Below are positions 10,735 to 21,150 of a DNA stretch of 64,000 bases, in pieces (position 1 is the first letter of the stretch; every line of letters begins with the position of its first letter). The stretch spans positions 211,814 through 275,813 of the forward strand of contig NW_004955465.1 of the NCBI RefSeq assembly GCF_000276665.1, in the 5' to 3' direction. The translations under genes were made by a program, and so were the position numbers. The notes beneath the pieces were generated by a model, which saw only the letters and a program-made list of their open reading frames with translations, was not told where the DNA came from and did no database searches. This DNA is from Chinchilla lanigera (lineage: Eukaryota; Chordata; Mammalia; Rodentia; Chinchillidae).

Positions 10735-10880
10735 ATTTGCACATGAAATTATTCCATTTAATCCCTCAATAGCCTCACAAAGTTTTTATGGCATTTTGCA
10801 GATCAGGAAGAGGGAGGCCCAGGGAGATTTAAAGCATACGCTTAAAGTCACAGATATCAACATGAGGCCTAGATAGAAAG
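10735..10880 (-). mobile_element. MIR SINE
   Basis: TTCCATTTAATCCCTCAATAG, TTTTGCAGATCAGGAAGAGG and AAAGTCACAGAT follow the inverted MIR order: TTTAATCCTCACAA, TTTTACAGATGAGGAAACTG, AAGGTCACACAG. Confidence 0.65.
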
Positions 10881-10989
10881 CAAATATCATTGTTCTCAAA
10901 CATCCGCAGGCACAGCTAACTTTTACTCGAATGCCTTTTCTGCTCCTCCTCCCTCCTCACTGATGAGGAGGTGACTGTGACTCCTGTCG

Positions 10990-11145
10990 CTGAGAGACGC
11001 TGCAGCATGTCCAGGCAGGTGAGCCATGTGTGGAGCCAGGCCACATACTTTCCAATCCTGCCTGTGCCACCCACTATCCTTAAGACCTTAGGCAGGTAAC
11101 TGCTTCATGCCTCTCTTTGCTTTTCTGTGAAGTGGGAGTTGTTTT
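10990..11145 (+). mobile_element. MIR SINE
   Basis: TGTGGAGCCAGGCCACATAC, CAATCCTGCCTGTGCCACCC, CTTAAGACCTTAGGCAGGTAAC and CTTTTCTGTGAAGTGGGAG track the MIR consensus from head to TCTGTAAAATGGG. Confidence 0.7.
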
Positions 11146-11204
11146 AGCTCACTTTGAGTTGCTATAACAGAGTACCTCAGATGGAATCACTTATAGAGAA
11201 AAAT

Positions 11205-11320
11205 TATTTCTTTTTTTGTTTTGTTTTGTTTTTGGTACCAGGAATCAAACTCACGACCTTGCGCTTGCCAGGCAGGCACTATGTCGCTGAGCTAAATCCC
11301 CAGCCAGTATTTCTTTTTTT
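11205..11320 (-). mobile_element. ID-like SINE
   Basis: The core is about 11218-11305: a TTTTGTTTTG-type tail, GGTACCAGGAATCAAACTCA, GCGCTTGCCAGGCAGGCACT and GAGCTAAATCCCCAGCC. TATTTCTTTTTT-like repeats flank it (about 11205-11217 and 11309-11320). It lies inside the outer LTR. Confidence 0.85.
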
Positions 11321-11410
11321 CTTACAGTTTCAAGAGGCTGGGAAGTATAAGAGGTTGCTGGCATTTAGTGAGGGCCTTCTTGCTGTGTCGTGACATGGCA
11401 GAAGACACCT

Positions 11411-11790
11411 CATGGTGCTGTGACGTGGAAGTGTTCCCAAAAGCCTGTGTCAGGGCTTGGTGCCCAGCCTGGATGGTGTTGGGAAGAGGTAGAACCTTTA
11501 GGAGGCGCAGCCTGGTGGCAGGAAGTGAGGTCACTAGGAGCATGGCCGTGAAGGGAATACCAGGACCCTGGCCCCTTCCTCTTCTTTTTGCAACCACCAT
11601 GAGGGGAACAGACCTCCTCTGCCCACATTCTGACCATAATGTATGGTGCTGCCGCGGGCTCACATGAAGGAACCAGGCAACCATGGATGGAAACCTCTGA
11701 AACCGGGAGCCAGAATCAATCCTTCCTCCTTGTAAGTTACTTCCCTTGGATATTTTGCCATTGTGGCAGAAAGCTGAGTGACATACATGG
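11411..11790 (+). mobile_element. Solo MT/ORR1-like MaLR LTR with 5-bp TSD
   Basis: The LTR body 11416-11785 starts TGCTGTGACGTGG and ends GCTGAGTGACATA (a mutated CA end). It carries GTGTTCCCAAAAGCCTGTGT, CCATGAGGGGAACAGACC and GCAACCATGGATGG. The direct repeat CATGG flanks it at 11411-11415 and 11786-11790, and removing the LTR restores continuous outer LTR. Five-base duplications are usual for class III (ERVL) elements. Related copies lie at 37.6, 49.6 and 53.5 kb. Confidence 0.85.
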
Positions 11791-11890
11791 CAAAGTGGAA
11801 TAAGTCAGAGCCCTGGCCTCTCTTCCAAAGCCACTCAGCCCATCCTTGGGACCTCACCCCCATGACCTTATCTAGCCCTAATTACCTCCT

Positions 11891-12290
11891 AAAAATTTTT
11901 TTTTTCTCCCTCTCAATATAGATAAATGTATATAACTTTTAGATATATCTAACACATATATAATTCTCTAGCAGAGTTAGTTCAAGTGGTAATGGAGCCT
12001 AGGAAGTCTGAAATGTGCAAGGTAGACCAGCAGGCTGAGGGCTCAGGGAAGAGTGTGGGTTGGAAGTCTGACTGGAACAGAAATCCCTTTTTCTCAGAGG
12101 TGTGAAGGCCAGGGCAGACTTCAGACTGGTCCCTTAAAGCTTTTAGATCCTAGGAGACCCACCCCATGGTGCAGAGTAATCTGCTTTTCTCCAAGACTTC
12201 TGACTTAAATGTTAATCTCATCTAAAATTCACTTCCTCAGTGAGATCATGACTAGTGTCTGACCCAGTGAATAACCTGAGCACCCCAGCC
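11891..12290. mobile_element. Old mammalian interspersed repeat, family not fixed
   Basis: Words such as GGTAGACCAGCAGGCTGAGG, GAGTAATCTGCTTTTCTCCAA, GACTTAAATGTTAATCTCATC and ATATAAC..AGATATAT belong to a common ancient repeat I recall from mammalian genomes (L1M or MaLR end). I cannot decide which. Confidence 0.5.
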
Positions 12291-14263
12291 TCTCCGAGTT
12301 GTTGGGGAGCTGACCATCCCGTGGGACTAATGAGGTCTGTCACCTGAGGCTGGGGTACAGCACACTGAGCTGATGGAGGTCAAGTGTTTAGAACTGAGTC
12401 TTGCTTAGTGTGACCTGAGACATGGGCAAGCCCTTTCTCACTCTGGCTGGGACATGTTGTTTCTGACAAATTATCTTGACATCACTGGTTTTGCTTCTTT
12501 CCCATTTCCTTTTCTTTGTGGCTTCAAAGGAGACCCCAAGCCTCCTGTGTGAAACATTCATGTGCAAGCGGTGCCCCAGATGAATCAGGATATCACCTGT
12601 GCCTCTCACACACACCCTCAGCAAAGCCCATGCGGGGAGGAGCTGCAGGAAAGGGCAGCTGAGGACAGAACTCCACCACGAGAGGATTTCTGTTATTGTT
12701 TAGACTCGTGGCAGGAAGCAAACACATTGCTCCTTAATTTTCCTTGGCAGGGCTAGCGGTACAGGGCTGCCAGCCCGTCTGTCTGCCTGGTTGAGTCCCA
12801 TTCACCAGCCTCAGGTGGACAGCACCCAGCAGAAGCCAGGCCTAGAGGCAGGAAAAAGCCAGCTCCTGGTGCCTTCAGCCTGTTCAGCTCTGAACAGGGC
12901 TGTATCTCCCTGTACAGCTGTACCTCCATGGCCCTCCCTTACCTGCCAACAGCAGATACCTTTGATAGTCCTGCACGCCCTGCCAGCTGTGTGCATAGTC
13001 AGTTTACAGACAGGTAGATTTTCATTTGGCTTTGGTTTATTGGGGGTGGGGGAATCCTGGAGGACAATGGGGAAGGAAAAAATGTGGGAGGAAGAAGCAG
13101 AAAGGAAGGATGGGAGGGGGCCTGCAGAACCCATGAAAGAGTAAACTAAGCTTTCATCTCAGAGCCTGATCCATTTCTGAACCCTGATGGGAAAGGTCAT
13201 GAATTTTAAAAGGTGTCTTTCCAGCCGAGAGCTCCAGTCATAAAACCAGCCCTCTCTGAAGCGTAGGTGCTGTGGGAGGTAGAGCTGATGGAGTTGAGGG
13301 GGAGGCAGGGGGAGCTGCTGGCCCTTGGCAGAAGTGGGATCAGGTGTGGCTGGGACCCGGGCAGGGTCCTGACTGCAGCGACCAGGCCGAATCCTCACTC
13401 CTGTCAGCTTGCAGAGGTTTTCAACAGGCCCAGCACCAACAGAAAAGTCTGTGTGCTGTGGACAGCACTGCTGGTTGCTTCAGACACCTGCTGCAGGCAG
13501 TGCTTTTCTGTGCTGACCTCTGGGAGGGCAGCTGGTCCTCAGGGGCTGGGACCTTTATCATTAGGGCTTTGCAGATGGCCCAGTGCAGGAACAAGCAAGA
13601 GCCCCGCCTCAAGAGCTGGTCCTAAGAAGAAAGCTAAGGAAGCTCAGGGTCTGCAGGTGGCAAGTTTGGTTCTGGCCAGGATTGCAGGGAGGGGGACCAG
13701 AAGGGGCTGCTGTGTTTTCTGGGCTGGAAGAAGCCATAGTGACCATTGTCCTTGGAGCCCTAGGAAAACTGTCAATGAAATTGTCAATGTAAGTTGTCAA
13801 TCCTGTTTTAAAATTAAGAGCCATGAAGTATTGCATTCATAGATAGCTTGTGTGTAAATTGAGAGTGAGGAATGTAGAGTTTTCTGAAAGCAAGGATGTT
13901 AGTAATGGAAACAAATGGGCATTTCTGGAGCCACCAAAGAGCCAAGAGCAGTACCTTGATTCTGCTCCTTGACTCGGGGGCTGGACCAGGAGCAGAGGTG
14001 GTGGTCCTGGGAGGACAGACGACAAAGACAGCCAAGCCTCAAGAGACCCCGGACTTCAGCAACCCCCACCTGCTCTGTCTGTGTCCTGCCTGGTGGATCA
14101 ACTCAGGATCAACTCACACCTTCCTGAAAGCTGTGGGCATGTGGAGGGGAGGCACTGCCATGCACACTGGGAGTCCTGGTCTTTGTTTTGGGATGTACTG
14201 GGCAAAATAACCCTCTCCCTCCTGTAAGGCCAAAATATTATACTAAAGTATAAAGAGCATAAG
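12291..14263. other. About 2 kb unassigned DNA
   Basis: It is moderately GC-rich, with several long chance frames (up to about 190 codons from 13267) in overlapping phases on both strands. None shows a domain, conserved codon pattern or splice arrangement I recognise. Confidence 0.4.
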
Positions 14264-14600
14264 AGTTGTCATTTTAGCCACTTTAAAATCATAGGTTTTG
14301 GTGACATCAAATACATTCATAGAACACGGTCACCACCACCCATCTCTAGAGCTTGTCCATCAGACCAGAGTGCAATCCTGCCCCCATCGAGGAACTCCCC
14401 ACACCCCTCTTCTCCGGGCCCCTAGCAACTGTCCTTCTCCTTTCTGTCTCTGTGAACTTACTATACCATGGGCCACATCTAAGTGCAATCCTACAATTGT
14501 CTTTTTGTGAGAGACTTATTTCACTTCACGTAATGCCTTCAGGTTCCCCCATGTGTAGCATAAGTCAGAATTTTTCTCTTTGCTTTTTATGTTGATGCGT
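14264..14600 (-). mobile_element. L1M-type 3' end, copy 1
   Basis: TAGCCACTTTAAAATCATAGG, ATACATTCATAGAACACGG, CCCCTAGCAACTGTCCTTCTC, CTTATTTCACTTCACGTAATG and GGTTCCCCCATGTGTAGCAT are the inverted L1M 3' UTR. Confidence 0.75.
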
Positions 14601-14639
14601 ATGTGTTACAATATGTTTGTATATGTGTATCATCTGTAT

Positions 14640-14870
14640 ACACACAACATGCAATTTATCATTTTACACATTGGTAGGCGTACAGTGCAACGGTATTAAA
14701 TACACTCACAGAATTGTAGGAGAGGAGCACATTTCTGTCTGAACCTTTTTAGTATCTCTTGTAGAGGTTCCATCCCTGCTACACACTAACTCCCCCACCC
14801 CTTGGGAATCTCTATTCTTGTCCCCATCTCTGAGTTCATCTATTCTAGGCCCATTACAGGAAGTGGGCTT
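14640..14870 (-). mobile_element. L1M-type 3' end, copy 2
   Basis: TTTATCATTTTACACATTGG, GCGTACAGTGCAACGGTATT, AAATACACTCACAGAATTGT, CCCTTGGGAATCTCTATTC and GAGTTCATCTATTCTAGG repeat the same L1M 3' UTR segment seen at 14264-14470, in the same orientation. Confidence 0.7.
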
Positions 14871-15279
14871 GTACATTCTCTTCCTCAATTGGGGCACAGA
14901 TTAGAACAGGTGCTTGAAATCTCCTTGGAGAGACGGGAGACACCACACAACCAGACACAAGGCTGCAGGTCACTCTGCAGGCAGCAGATTTCCCAGAAGG
15001 AGGTGGCAGGGCTGCGGTGGCAAAGGAAAAAGGGAGGTCCCAAGGGAGGCTGGACAGGACCCCTGAGCCCCGGACGGCGGCACTCCTTGGGGCTGGCTGG
15101 GCAGGGAGGGCCAGCTGTTCGGGGCTGCACCAGCAGAAAGTGGCTGTGGAAGCCCTGCTCTGATTCCATCCTCATGGTGCACCATTCCGAAAATCTGAGT
15201 GTCCTTGGAGCCCTCCTGGAGGAGGGGACCCACGAAAGGGTCCCTCGGTCTCTGCCTGGTTTGGTACTTGGCATCTGTT
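14871..15279. other. Unassigned unique DNA
   Basis: GC-rich compared with its surroundings, with opposing long chance frames. No exon features recognised. Confidence 0.4.
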
Positions 15280-15475
15280 TGTCAGGGCAATGGAGGGGGT
15301 GGCGTCAAGCTGGCCCTTCCACTTATTGTGCGTGAGACCTGGAACAAGTTGCATGCTTGGTTTCTACTTTTGAAAAATGGGAATGAGAAAAGTCTCATAG
15401 GTACAGCCAAGGATGAGAAATAAGGAAAATCACATAAAATGGAGAAGAGCACCCTGTCAAATGCCTGATATGACA
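15280..15475 (+). mobile_element. MIR SINE
   Basis: CCACTTATTGTGCGTGAGACC, TGGAACAAGTTGCATGCTTGG and TACTTTTGAAAAATGGGAATG match the CACTTACTAGCTGTGTGACC ... TCTGTAAAATGGG order of MIR. Confidence 0.6.
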
Positions 15476-15542
15476 GTGCTACATATCAGTGTTATGTAGC
15501 CAGTGTTACATATCAGTTCGCCAGTGTTACATATCAGTTTCT
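15474..15542. repeat. Short tandem array of ACATATCAGT units
   Basis: CAGTGyTACATATCAGT occurs three times at about 15474, 15501 and 15523. Spacings are about 27 and 22 bases, with TTATGTAGC and TCGC between. It looks like local replication slippage. Confidence 0.85.
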
Positions 15543-15860
15543 TGTGAGTTTGGCTAGCCCAACTCACTCTCCTTAAGTCCAATGACTTTAAGACCCTATA
15601 TTGATTCTAGAGGTCTGCATGCTCTAAGGACAGGCATTTCTATGAGTTTGCTGGGATGAACACCACCTTCATCTCGTGAAATCAGCAGTTGTCTCTCTGA
15701 TGATATCTCAATATTACCACGCATTTTCCTTTGGAAACTTCATGGAAATAGAGAACTGGGAAATGTGAGCTCACTTGTGGGGGAAGTGATCTTAGCTGCA
15801 CCCTTACTTTAGTTGGTCCTATTCTGAGAACTGTCCATTGGCAGAGGGGAGACCTGGTTA
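15543..15860. other. Unassigned unique DNA
   Basis: Nothing recognised. Confidence 0.4.
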
Positions 15861-16013
15861 GAAAGGTGGAGACAGGGGCTGGGGATTTAGCTCAGTGGCA
15901 CAGCGCCTGCCTGGCAAGCGCAAGGTTGTGAGTTTGATTCCCGGTATGGGAAAAAAACAAAAACAAACAAAACAAAACAAACAAACAAACAACAAAAAAA
16001 GAAAGGTGGAGAC
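15861..16013 (+). mobile_element. Full-length ID-like SINE with perfect 13-bp TSD
   Basis: The body is 15875-16000: GGGGCTGGGGATTTAGCTCA (Pol III A box region), GTGGCACAGCGCCTGCCTGG, TTGTGAGTTTGATTCCCGGT (B box region), then an A tail interrupted by C (ACAAAACAAACAAACAAAC). GAAAGGTGGAGAC is perfectly repeated at 15861-15873 and 16001-16013. This is the most intact copy in the window and the best guide to the lineage's active SINE. Confidence 0.95.
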
Positions 16014-17094
16014 CGAACACTTTAAAATCTCCCTGGAAGCCAAGTTGGCCCATGGTGGGATCCAGGGCAAAGGTGTGCAGGGTTCTGGAAGCCCTGTGGT
16101 TGGACCCTCTGAGCTCTATCTTAGACATCTGTCTTCTAACCTCCAGGATCTGCTCCAGGTTGTAGATGCTGTTAAACTGTTGGTGGATCTGAGTGGTAGT
16201 CCTCATGGTCTAAGGAGGCATTTCCTTCCTTGGGGTGACCCATGGCAATAGTCAGATCTGCTCATGGGGTCAGCTTCCTCACAAATGTGGACTGATCAGC
16301 CCTTTAATTGTCTTCTGAATAGAACACACTTCTGCCTCCACTGGTCCTATTTTCCCCAGCCACGGGGTGGCTCAGCCTCAAAAGCCTCCCGCATCCCCCT
16401 TTTTAGCATTGCACACAGGTTAGCCATAGATTTTTTTTTTACGGTGGATTTTAAGGCCAACATATTGTGGTCTTGGTTTCCTGCTCAGGTGGCCCAGCAG
16501 CTCCTGTGCACACCAGCTCCCCGGGCTCCGTTTAGCAATGGGTGTGTCGGGGAGGGCGAGGCGCCTCCATCTGCCCACAGACCCCAGTTGGGCGGATTAA
16601 TTAATGATTATAGAGCACTTTGAAGGTTGCAGGGCTAATTATTTAGCCAGTTCCCTCCCTTCCCCCAAGTCCCCTTGACAGCCTTTTGTCTCTTTCTCTC
16701 ATGAGGTGTCCTTTGAAGTGAATGGGAGAGGATGAATCAGAGGTCAGTTAATAGGGCTGGCCATTGCAGATGGCTGGTCGGAGAGGACCGTCTGGTTGCG
16801 GCCCTGCTGGCTGGGCTGGGATCATGGAGCGTTCCTTTCATCAGAATCGGCAGAGGCTCCCAGGATGAGGCTGCCCGTCCCCTGATTGAACATAAAAAAG
16901 CAGCGGCACTTGCTTGGCTTTGGTGTAGCTGGATGGCCTTGTGCTTCTGACTTTGCTCCCAGTTTGGGTGTGAAACCCTTTTCTTATGAATCCACTCTCT
17001 CCTCTGGCTCTTACTACTTTTTCCCAGAGCGTGGCCCCAAAGGAAGGCCATGCGGGTTCTGCTCCTCTTCTCAGCATACTCCAAGTGGGGTGCC
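16014..17094. other. Unassigned DNA with an AT-rich motif patch
   Basis: At 16590-16645 GGCGGATTAATTAATGATTATAG and GCTAATTATTTAGCC form a homeobox-type cluster. The remainder shows no gene or repeat I can name. Confidence 0.4.
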
Positions 17095-17310
17095 CCTCAT
17101 CTGGAAATCTGAAATCTGACATGCTCCAACATCTGAAAAAGTCTACTCCTAAAAAGTTTCCAATTTCAGGTTTCAAATTTTCAGATCGGGGTTGTTCAGC
17201 CAGGAAAGCCTGCCCAAGTATTCTCAAATCTGAAGAATCCCCAAATCTAAAACACTTCCAGTCCCAAGCACTTTGGATAAGGGTTTCTCAACCTGTACCA
17301 TGCTGGGGAG
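17095..17310. mobile_element. DNA transposon, Tigger/MER-like, non-autonomous
   Basis: The right end GCACTTTGGATAAGGGTTTCT plus CAACCTGTA matches a common pogo-type terminal sequence. Internally CTGGAAATCTGAAATCTGAC, ATGCTCCAACATCTG and AAATCTAAAACACTTCCAG repeat the AATCTGAAA theme. The left terminus is worn (about 17095). The family name is not asserted. Confidence 0.6.
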
Positions 17311-19088
17311 AATTTACCCTAAGCCCCACAGTGGGAACCGTGAGTTCCGGCTGCCTCGTAGAATGAGGAGACTGTATGTTTCACTCTTTTCCCTTTTTCC
17401 CAACAAGCCACGATTTTGGAATAAAGTATATTTCCTAATATTTTAAAATATTTAATTGTGAATCTGTTTTTTAATTGGGAGAACCCAAGGCTGTAATAAA
17501 TATTAGAGGTGGTAGGATGACATTTCCATATCCCCAGCAGAGCTCAAGATGAGCCCTTCTGCATGCACATAGAGGGGGAGAGGTGCATGGCTGAAAAATC
17601 CCGAGTTACTTTAATCCACCTTCCATTCATTCGTGTATGTTGTGTGTATTGATAAGCTACTCTACATAGAGATGTTCCAGATGCTAAGAGAAGACAGCAC
17701 ACAGTTCTAGAGCTATTTCCAGTCTGGTTTGGGACCAAAATACAAACACATATAAATGTGGTTGAATGCTATTGTGGGGGATTGTTTTGTGTTTTGCGCT
17801 ATTTTTATGTTCTCTCAGATCAACAAGTCCATAGGCTCTTTGCCTATCCTCTCCTTGGAGTGTTCTTAGGGTAGAAAACAGAAGCTGCATGAAGTCAAAG
17901 GCTTTTGTAAAAGTTCTGAGCTCTTTGAAGAAAGGGGTGCTGGGGTTCCAGAGGTGGGGTGGAGAGAAGAGGCCTTTGAGGGCAGGGAGGCTCCAGGGGT
18001 CCTGCCTCACCCCAAACTCCCCAGATATGAATCTGAGTCAGAGCAGCCACTGGCCTTGGAGGTCAGCAGGGTCTGTGGGCAGGGTCTGTGCCCAGGCACT
18101 TGGGGACCAGGCAGGGCTGGAGATGGCCTGAGCGTGGATGGGGCTCCCCTAGCGCTTTGGCTACTGAGGAGGCTTGGTCACTGTATAGTCCCCTGGGGCA
18201 AGTGGACCTGGAGAGCATTACGCTGGGATTTTCTGTGGAGGGATGTGAGATGGAAAGAAATAGGCCTGCTCCTTCCCTTTACCCTGACAACTGAAAAGGG
18301 ACTTGATCTGACTGGTGGCTCTTCCCTCCTCCCCCAAGCTATGCGCTGCTGCTGCCCCTCTGAGGAGCAGCCAGAAAATCATGCCTAACAGAAAGGTTGG
18401 GGAGATACCAGGGCTCCTGGCTGATGTGCTCCAAATTCCTTAACCCAGTGGCCCCTGACCTACCCTATAGTTCCTCCTGAAGAACCTGCAAAAGTCCCAG
18501 CAGCCGTGGTGTATGGCCCTGCTGTACATCCTTGTGCGAGCCTGGGAGCTGTCTGTGAGCTTTTGCCCTGACAGCTGAAGTGTTCTAGATGTCCCAGGAC
18601 AGCTCTAGGAAATATGGGCCCTTGTTCTAACAGGCTTCAACACAGACCTGCCTCTATGGCTGTGTCATTGCTTGTGAATGACCCTACCCCTTTGGCACTA
18701 TTCCACAAGTCCCCAAAATGCAGGAGACTAAGCTTATACAGCCAGCTCCTCAATAAACAGCACACTGTTCCCCTACATCCCTGGGGTCCAGGAAGCAGGT
18801 CTCCCTCCAGACCACTTCTCCCCTCTTCTACTGCATAGGTCCTAATTCTATTTCTTACCCGTGATCTTTATCTGTGTAGGCTGGGCTGAGCCAGCTGCAC
18901 CGGAAGGGCTTGGTAACATTAGGGATTATTAACCTTGGAGTTTCTGAGGCTGTTGGTGGCAGTGATAGCAGAGGCTCCAGGCCTAAAGCCAGGCAGCCAG
19001 TGGAGCAGGCTGAGGATGAGACCAGAGGTGGCAGGTCTCCTGAGAAGGACAGGGTAGGAGGAGAGGTCTGAGGCCAGCAGAAGCAGCA
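17311..19088. other. About 1.8 kb unassigned DNA
   Basis: AT-rich near 17400-17500, GC-richer from 17930. Chance frames on both strands, no recognised exon or repeat. Confidence 0.4.
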
Positions 19089-19134
19089 CCCAGAGGCACC
19101 CAAAGGCACCCAGAGGCACCCAGAGGCACCCAAA
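19089..19134. repeat. 10-bp minisatellite, about 4 copies
   Basis: Units of AGAGGCACCC / AAAGGCACCC are repeated head to tail. On the - strand all three frames stay open through it (GCLWVPL-type periodic peptides), which explains overlapping open frames there. Confidence 0.9.
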
Positions 19135-19535
19135 GTTGCCAGTAGGGCTCTGGAAAGCCACAAAGGGTCCTACAGGAAGCAACTTTGCAGCTGATGAGGA
19201 TGGCTAGAAGCTGCTGGGGCTGTGACACTAAGAACCATCACACCAAGAGCTGTCACACGGAGACCTAAGAGGTGCTGGCACTCGTGGTTCCACGCTGAGG
19301 CACTAAGGGCTAAACATCACAGGCGCTTAAAGCCCAGAATCGCTAACTGCAAGGGAGCAGCCTGAGGTTCCATGAACTGAGCAACACAGCCTTGGTGATT
19401 GTCAACGATGGGCACTCAGAGTGGTACCCTAGGAGGCTTAAAATGTTAATAATGTATTCTGCACAGTAGGGTGACGCTGGCTGGTACCACACTCATGACA
19501 CAACCGTGACACTGTTAAAAATGAGGAGGAGTTTG
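19135..19535. other. Unassigned unique DNA
   Basis: Nothing recognised. GAGCTGTCACAC and CACTAAGAACCATCACACC recur loosely but form no clear array. Confidence 0.35.
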
Positions 19536-19785
19536 GACACATCTAGGATGGTCAGTTCCTAAAGATGGGAGAAAGTAGAATGGTGGCTGTGAGGGGCTGG
19601 GAGGAGAGCAATGGAGAGTTAGTGTTAGTGGAGAGGGACAGAGGTTTTTTCTGGCAACATGGAAAGAGTTTTGGAGGCGGTTACACAGCAGTGCAAAGAT
19701 ACTCACTGCTACAGAACTGTACACTTAAAATGATTCAGGTGGTTTGTTTTACTGTATATTTTACCACTATTTAAAAAATAGGAGT
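19536..19785 (+). mobile_element. L1M-type 3' UTR
   Basis: AGAATGGTGGCTGTGAGGGG, CTGGGAGGAGAGCAATGGAG, ACTGTACACTTAAAATGATTC and TATATTTTACCACTATTTAA are the sense form of the L1M 3' end, finishing in an A-rich tail. This is the opposite orientation to the copies at 14.3-14.9 kb. Confidence 0.8.
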
Positions 19786-19918
19786 CTTGGCCCCAACAGT
19801 GTCTGGGGCAAAAATGGAAGCAGATTTAAGCCAGCTTGGGGGGTGCTCAGGAGGTGGGGGTGATGACAGAAGCAGAGAGTATGGGACTGGGGAGGTGGGG
19901 AGGACACAGGGAAAGATG

Positions 19919-19967
<49 letters not shown>
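19919..19967. repeat. (CA)n microsatellite
   Basis: About 22 CA units between purine-rich DNA and CTCCCGGCC. It creates CVCV/THTH frames on the two strands. Confidence 0.97.
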
Positions 19968-20524
19968 CCGGCCCTGCTTGAAATGGAAGAAGCAAGACAT
20001 CATAGGGTTGGCTGAAGTTTAGCCTGTGGGTGGGAGGAAGTGACTTGGTTCTGATTTTATCTGGTGGATGATGGGAGCCATTGAGTGTTCCTGAGGGTGT
20101 GTGACATAATCCAGTTGATATTTTAGCAAGATCTTCCTGGCTGCTGTGGTGAAGATAGGGGGCTGTGACTGCACAGGATAGACAGCTTCTGCCCTTCTCA
20201 GAAGCCCCTGCTCCCTGGGTGTCCTATTCCCAGAACCCATGGGCAGCTCAGCCTCTGTCGTACATCATTCCCTGCAGGCATGGTCATTTGTATTGTTTTG
20301 AGCATCTCTGCTCACATCTCATGGTGCTGATGGAGGGGAAGAAGAGACTGCAGAAAAATTTGTCCCCCCGACTTCACCATTCCTCCTGCCGGACGCCCCC
20401 ATTTCCTGACAAAGTGTTGTTTCTCATCTACACATTCCATCAGCCTGTATTCCACTGATGGACAATTTTAGCTTTACTGGGGCATCTATTGCTGTCTATA
20501 GAGATGGAATGGTCTTCTGTCTGC
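19968..20524. other. Unassigned unique DNA
   Basis: Nothing recognised. Confidence 0.4.
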
Positions 20525-20805
20525 CTCATGTGAAGCGCCACTCTGACAAGTTACAACCTTCATTAGCAGGTCTATAAAACAGGGACAGTACGAGGATCAC
20601 TTGATCGGATCGCTATGAGGGTAAATGAGTCAACGGCTGAAGAATGCTCAGAGTTGCCTCACATCGCATTGGCGCCATCTGCACAGTTGTTAAGGTACCC
20701 CCTCCTTCAGAGAGTAATTATGGGGATTCAGTGAGATGCTGCTCGTGAGGTGCTTGGCACAGCAGCGGGGATACAGTAAGCACACAATAAATGTTGACTC
20801 GTACT
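20525..20805 (+). mobile_element. MIR SINE, long copy
   Basis: TCTATAAAACAGGGACAGTA, GAGGGTAAATGAGTCAACGG, GAGGTGCTTGGCACAGCAGC and ACACAATAAATGTTGACTC match the MIR 3' half. A second similar 3' segment (GGGGATTCAGTGAGATGCTG) may mean two overlapping MIR fragments. Confidence 0.75.
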
Positions 20806-21049
20806 GGTACAGGGAAGTTACGCAGGGGGGTGTTGGAATTTGACCTGTGGGAGACGGATTGAGAGTTTGTGCACAAAGCTTTCCCCACCCCTCTTGCTCA
20901 CCTCCCTCCTATTTCTGTGACATCGCATCTGTCCCTTAGTTACCTTTCTGACTGATCCACATCTGATGATCTAATCACCTGACTTGCTTAAAAATCTAGT
21001 TCTGATCCTTATTATAGGTTTTTTTTTATAAAGTAGACTTTTTAAAAAA

Positions 21050-21150
21050 TTTTTTTTATTTTTTTGGTTTTTTTCTGGTACCAGGAATCAAACTCATGAC
21101 TTTGGTCTTGCCAGGCAAGTGCTGTGCCGCTGAGCTAAATCCCCAGCCCC
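21050..21150 (-). mobile_element. ID-like SINE
   Basis: T-rich tail, TTCTGGTACCAGGAATCAAAC, TTGCCAGGCAAGTGCTGTGC and CGCTGAGCTAAATCCCCAGC. It sits exactly at the left margin of the following MLT1-like LTR. Confidence 0.85.

Larger units (their letters stand above)
11146..11890 (-). mobile_element. ERVL-MaLR-type LTR (outer element of a nest)
   Basis: Inverted MaLR-type sequence (TTGCTATAACAGAGTACCTC, then TTCAAGAGGCTGGGAAGTAT, GAGGGCCTTCTTGCTGTGTC, ATGGCAGAAGACACCTCATGG) stops at 11415. It resumes at 11786 (CATGGCAAAGTGGAATAAGT, CACCCCCATGACCTTATCTAG, CCTAATTACCTCC). The gap is filled by a second LTR. An ID-like SINE interrupts the left part. Confidence 0.75.

Noticed and set aside
13267..13842. 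The longest open frame, 191 codons on the + strand
   Set aside because: Several frames on both strands are open over the same GC-rich stretch, no domain is recognisable, and no splice or Kozak context supports it. It looks like chance.
15474..15542. CRISPR-like direct repeats
   Set aside because: Only three copies with very short irregular spacers in mammalian DNA; local slippage is the simpler reading.
15875..15950. Possible functional tRNA gene (A and B box-like words)
   Set aside because: The sequence has an A-rich tail and target-site duplications and recurs many times, so it is a tRNA-derived SINE rather than a tRNA gene.
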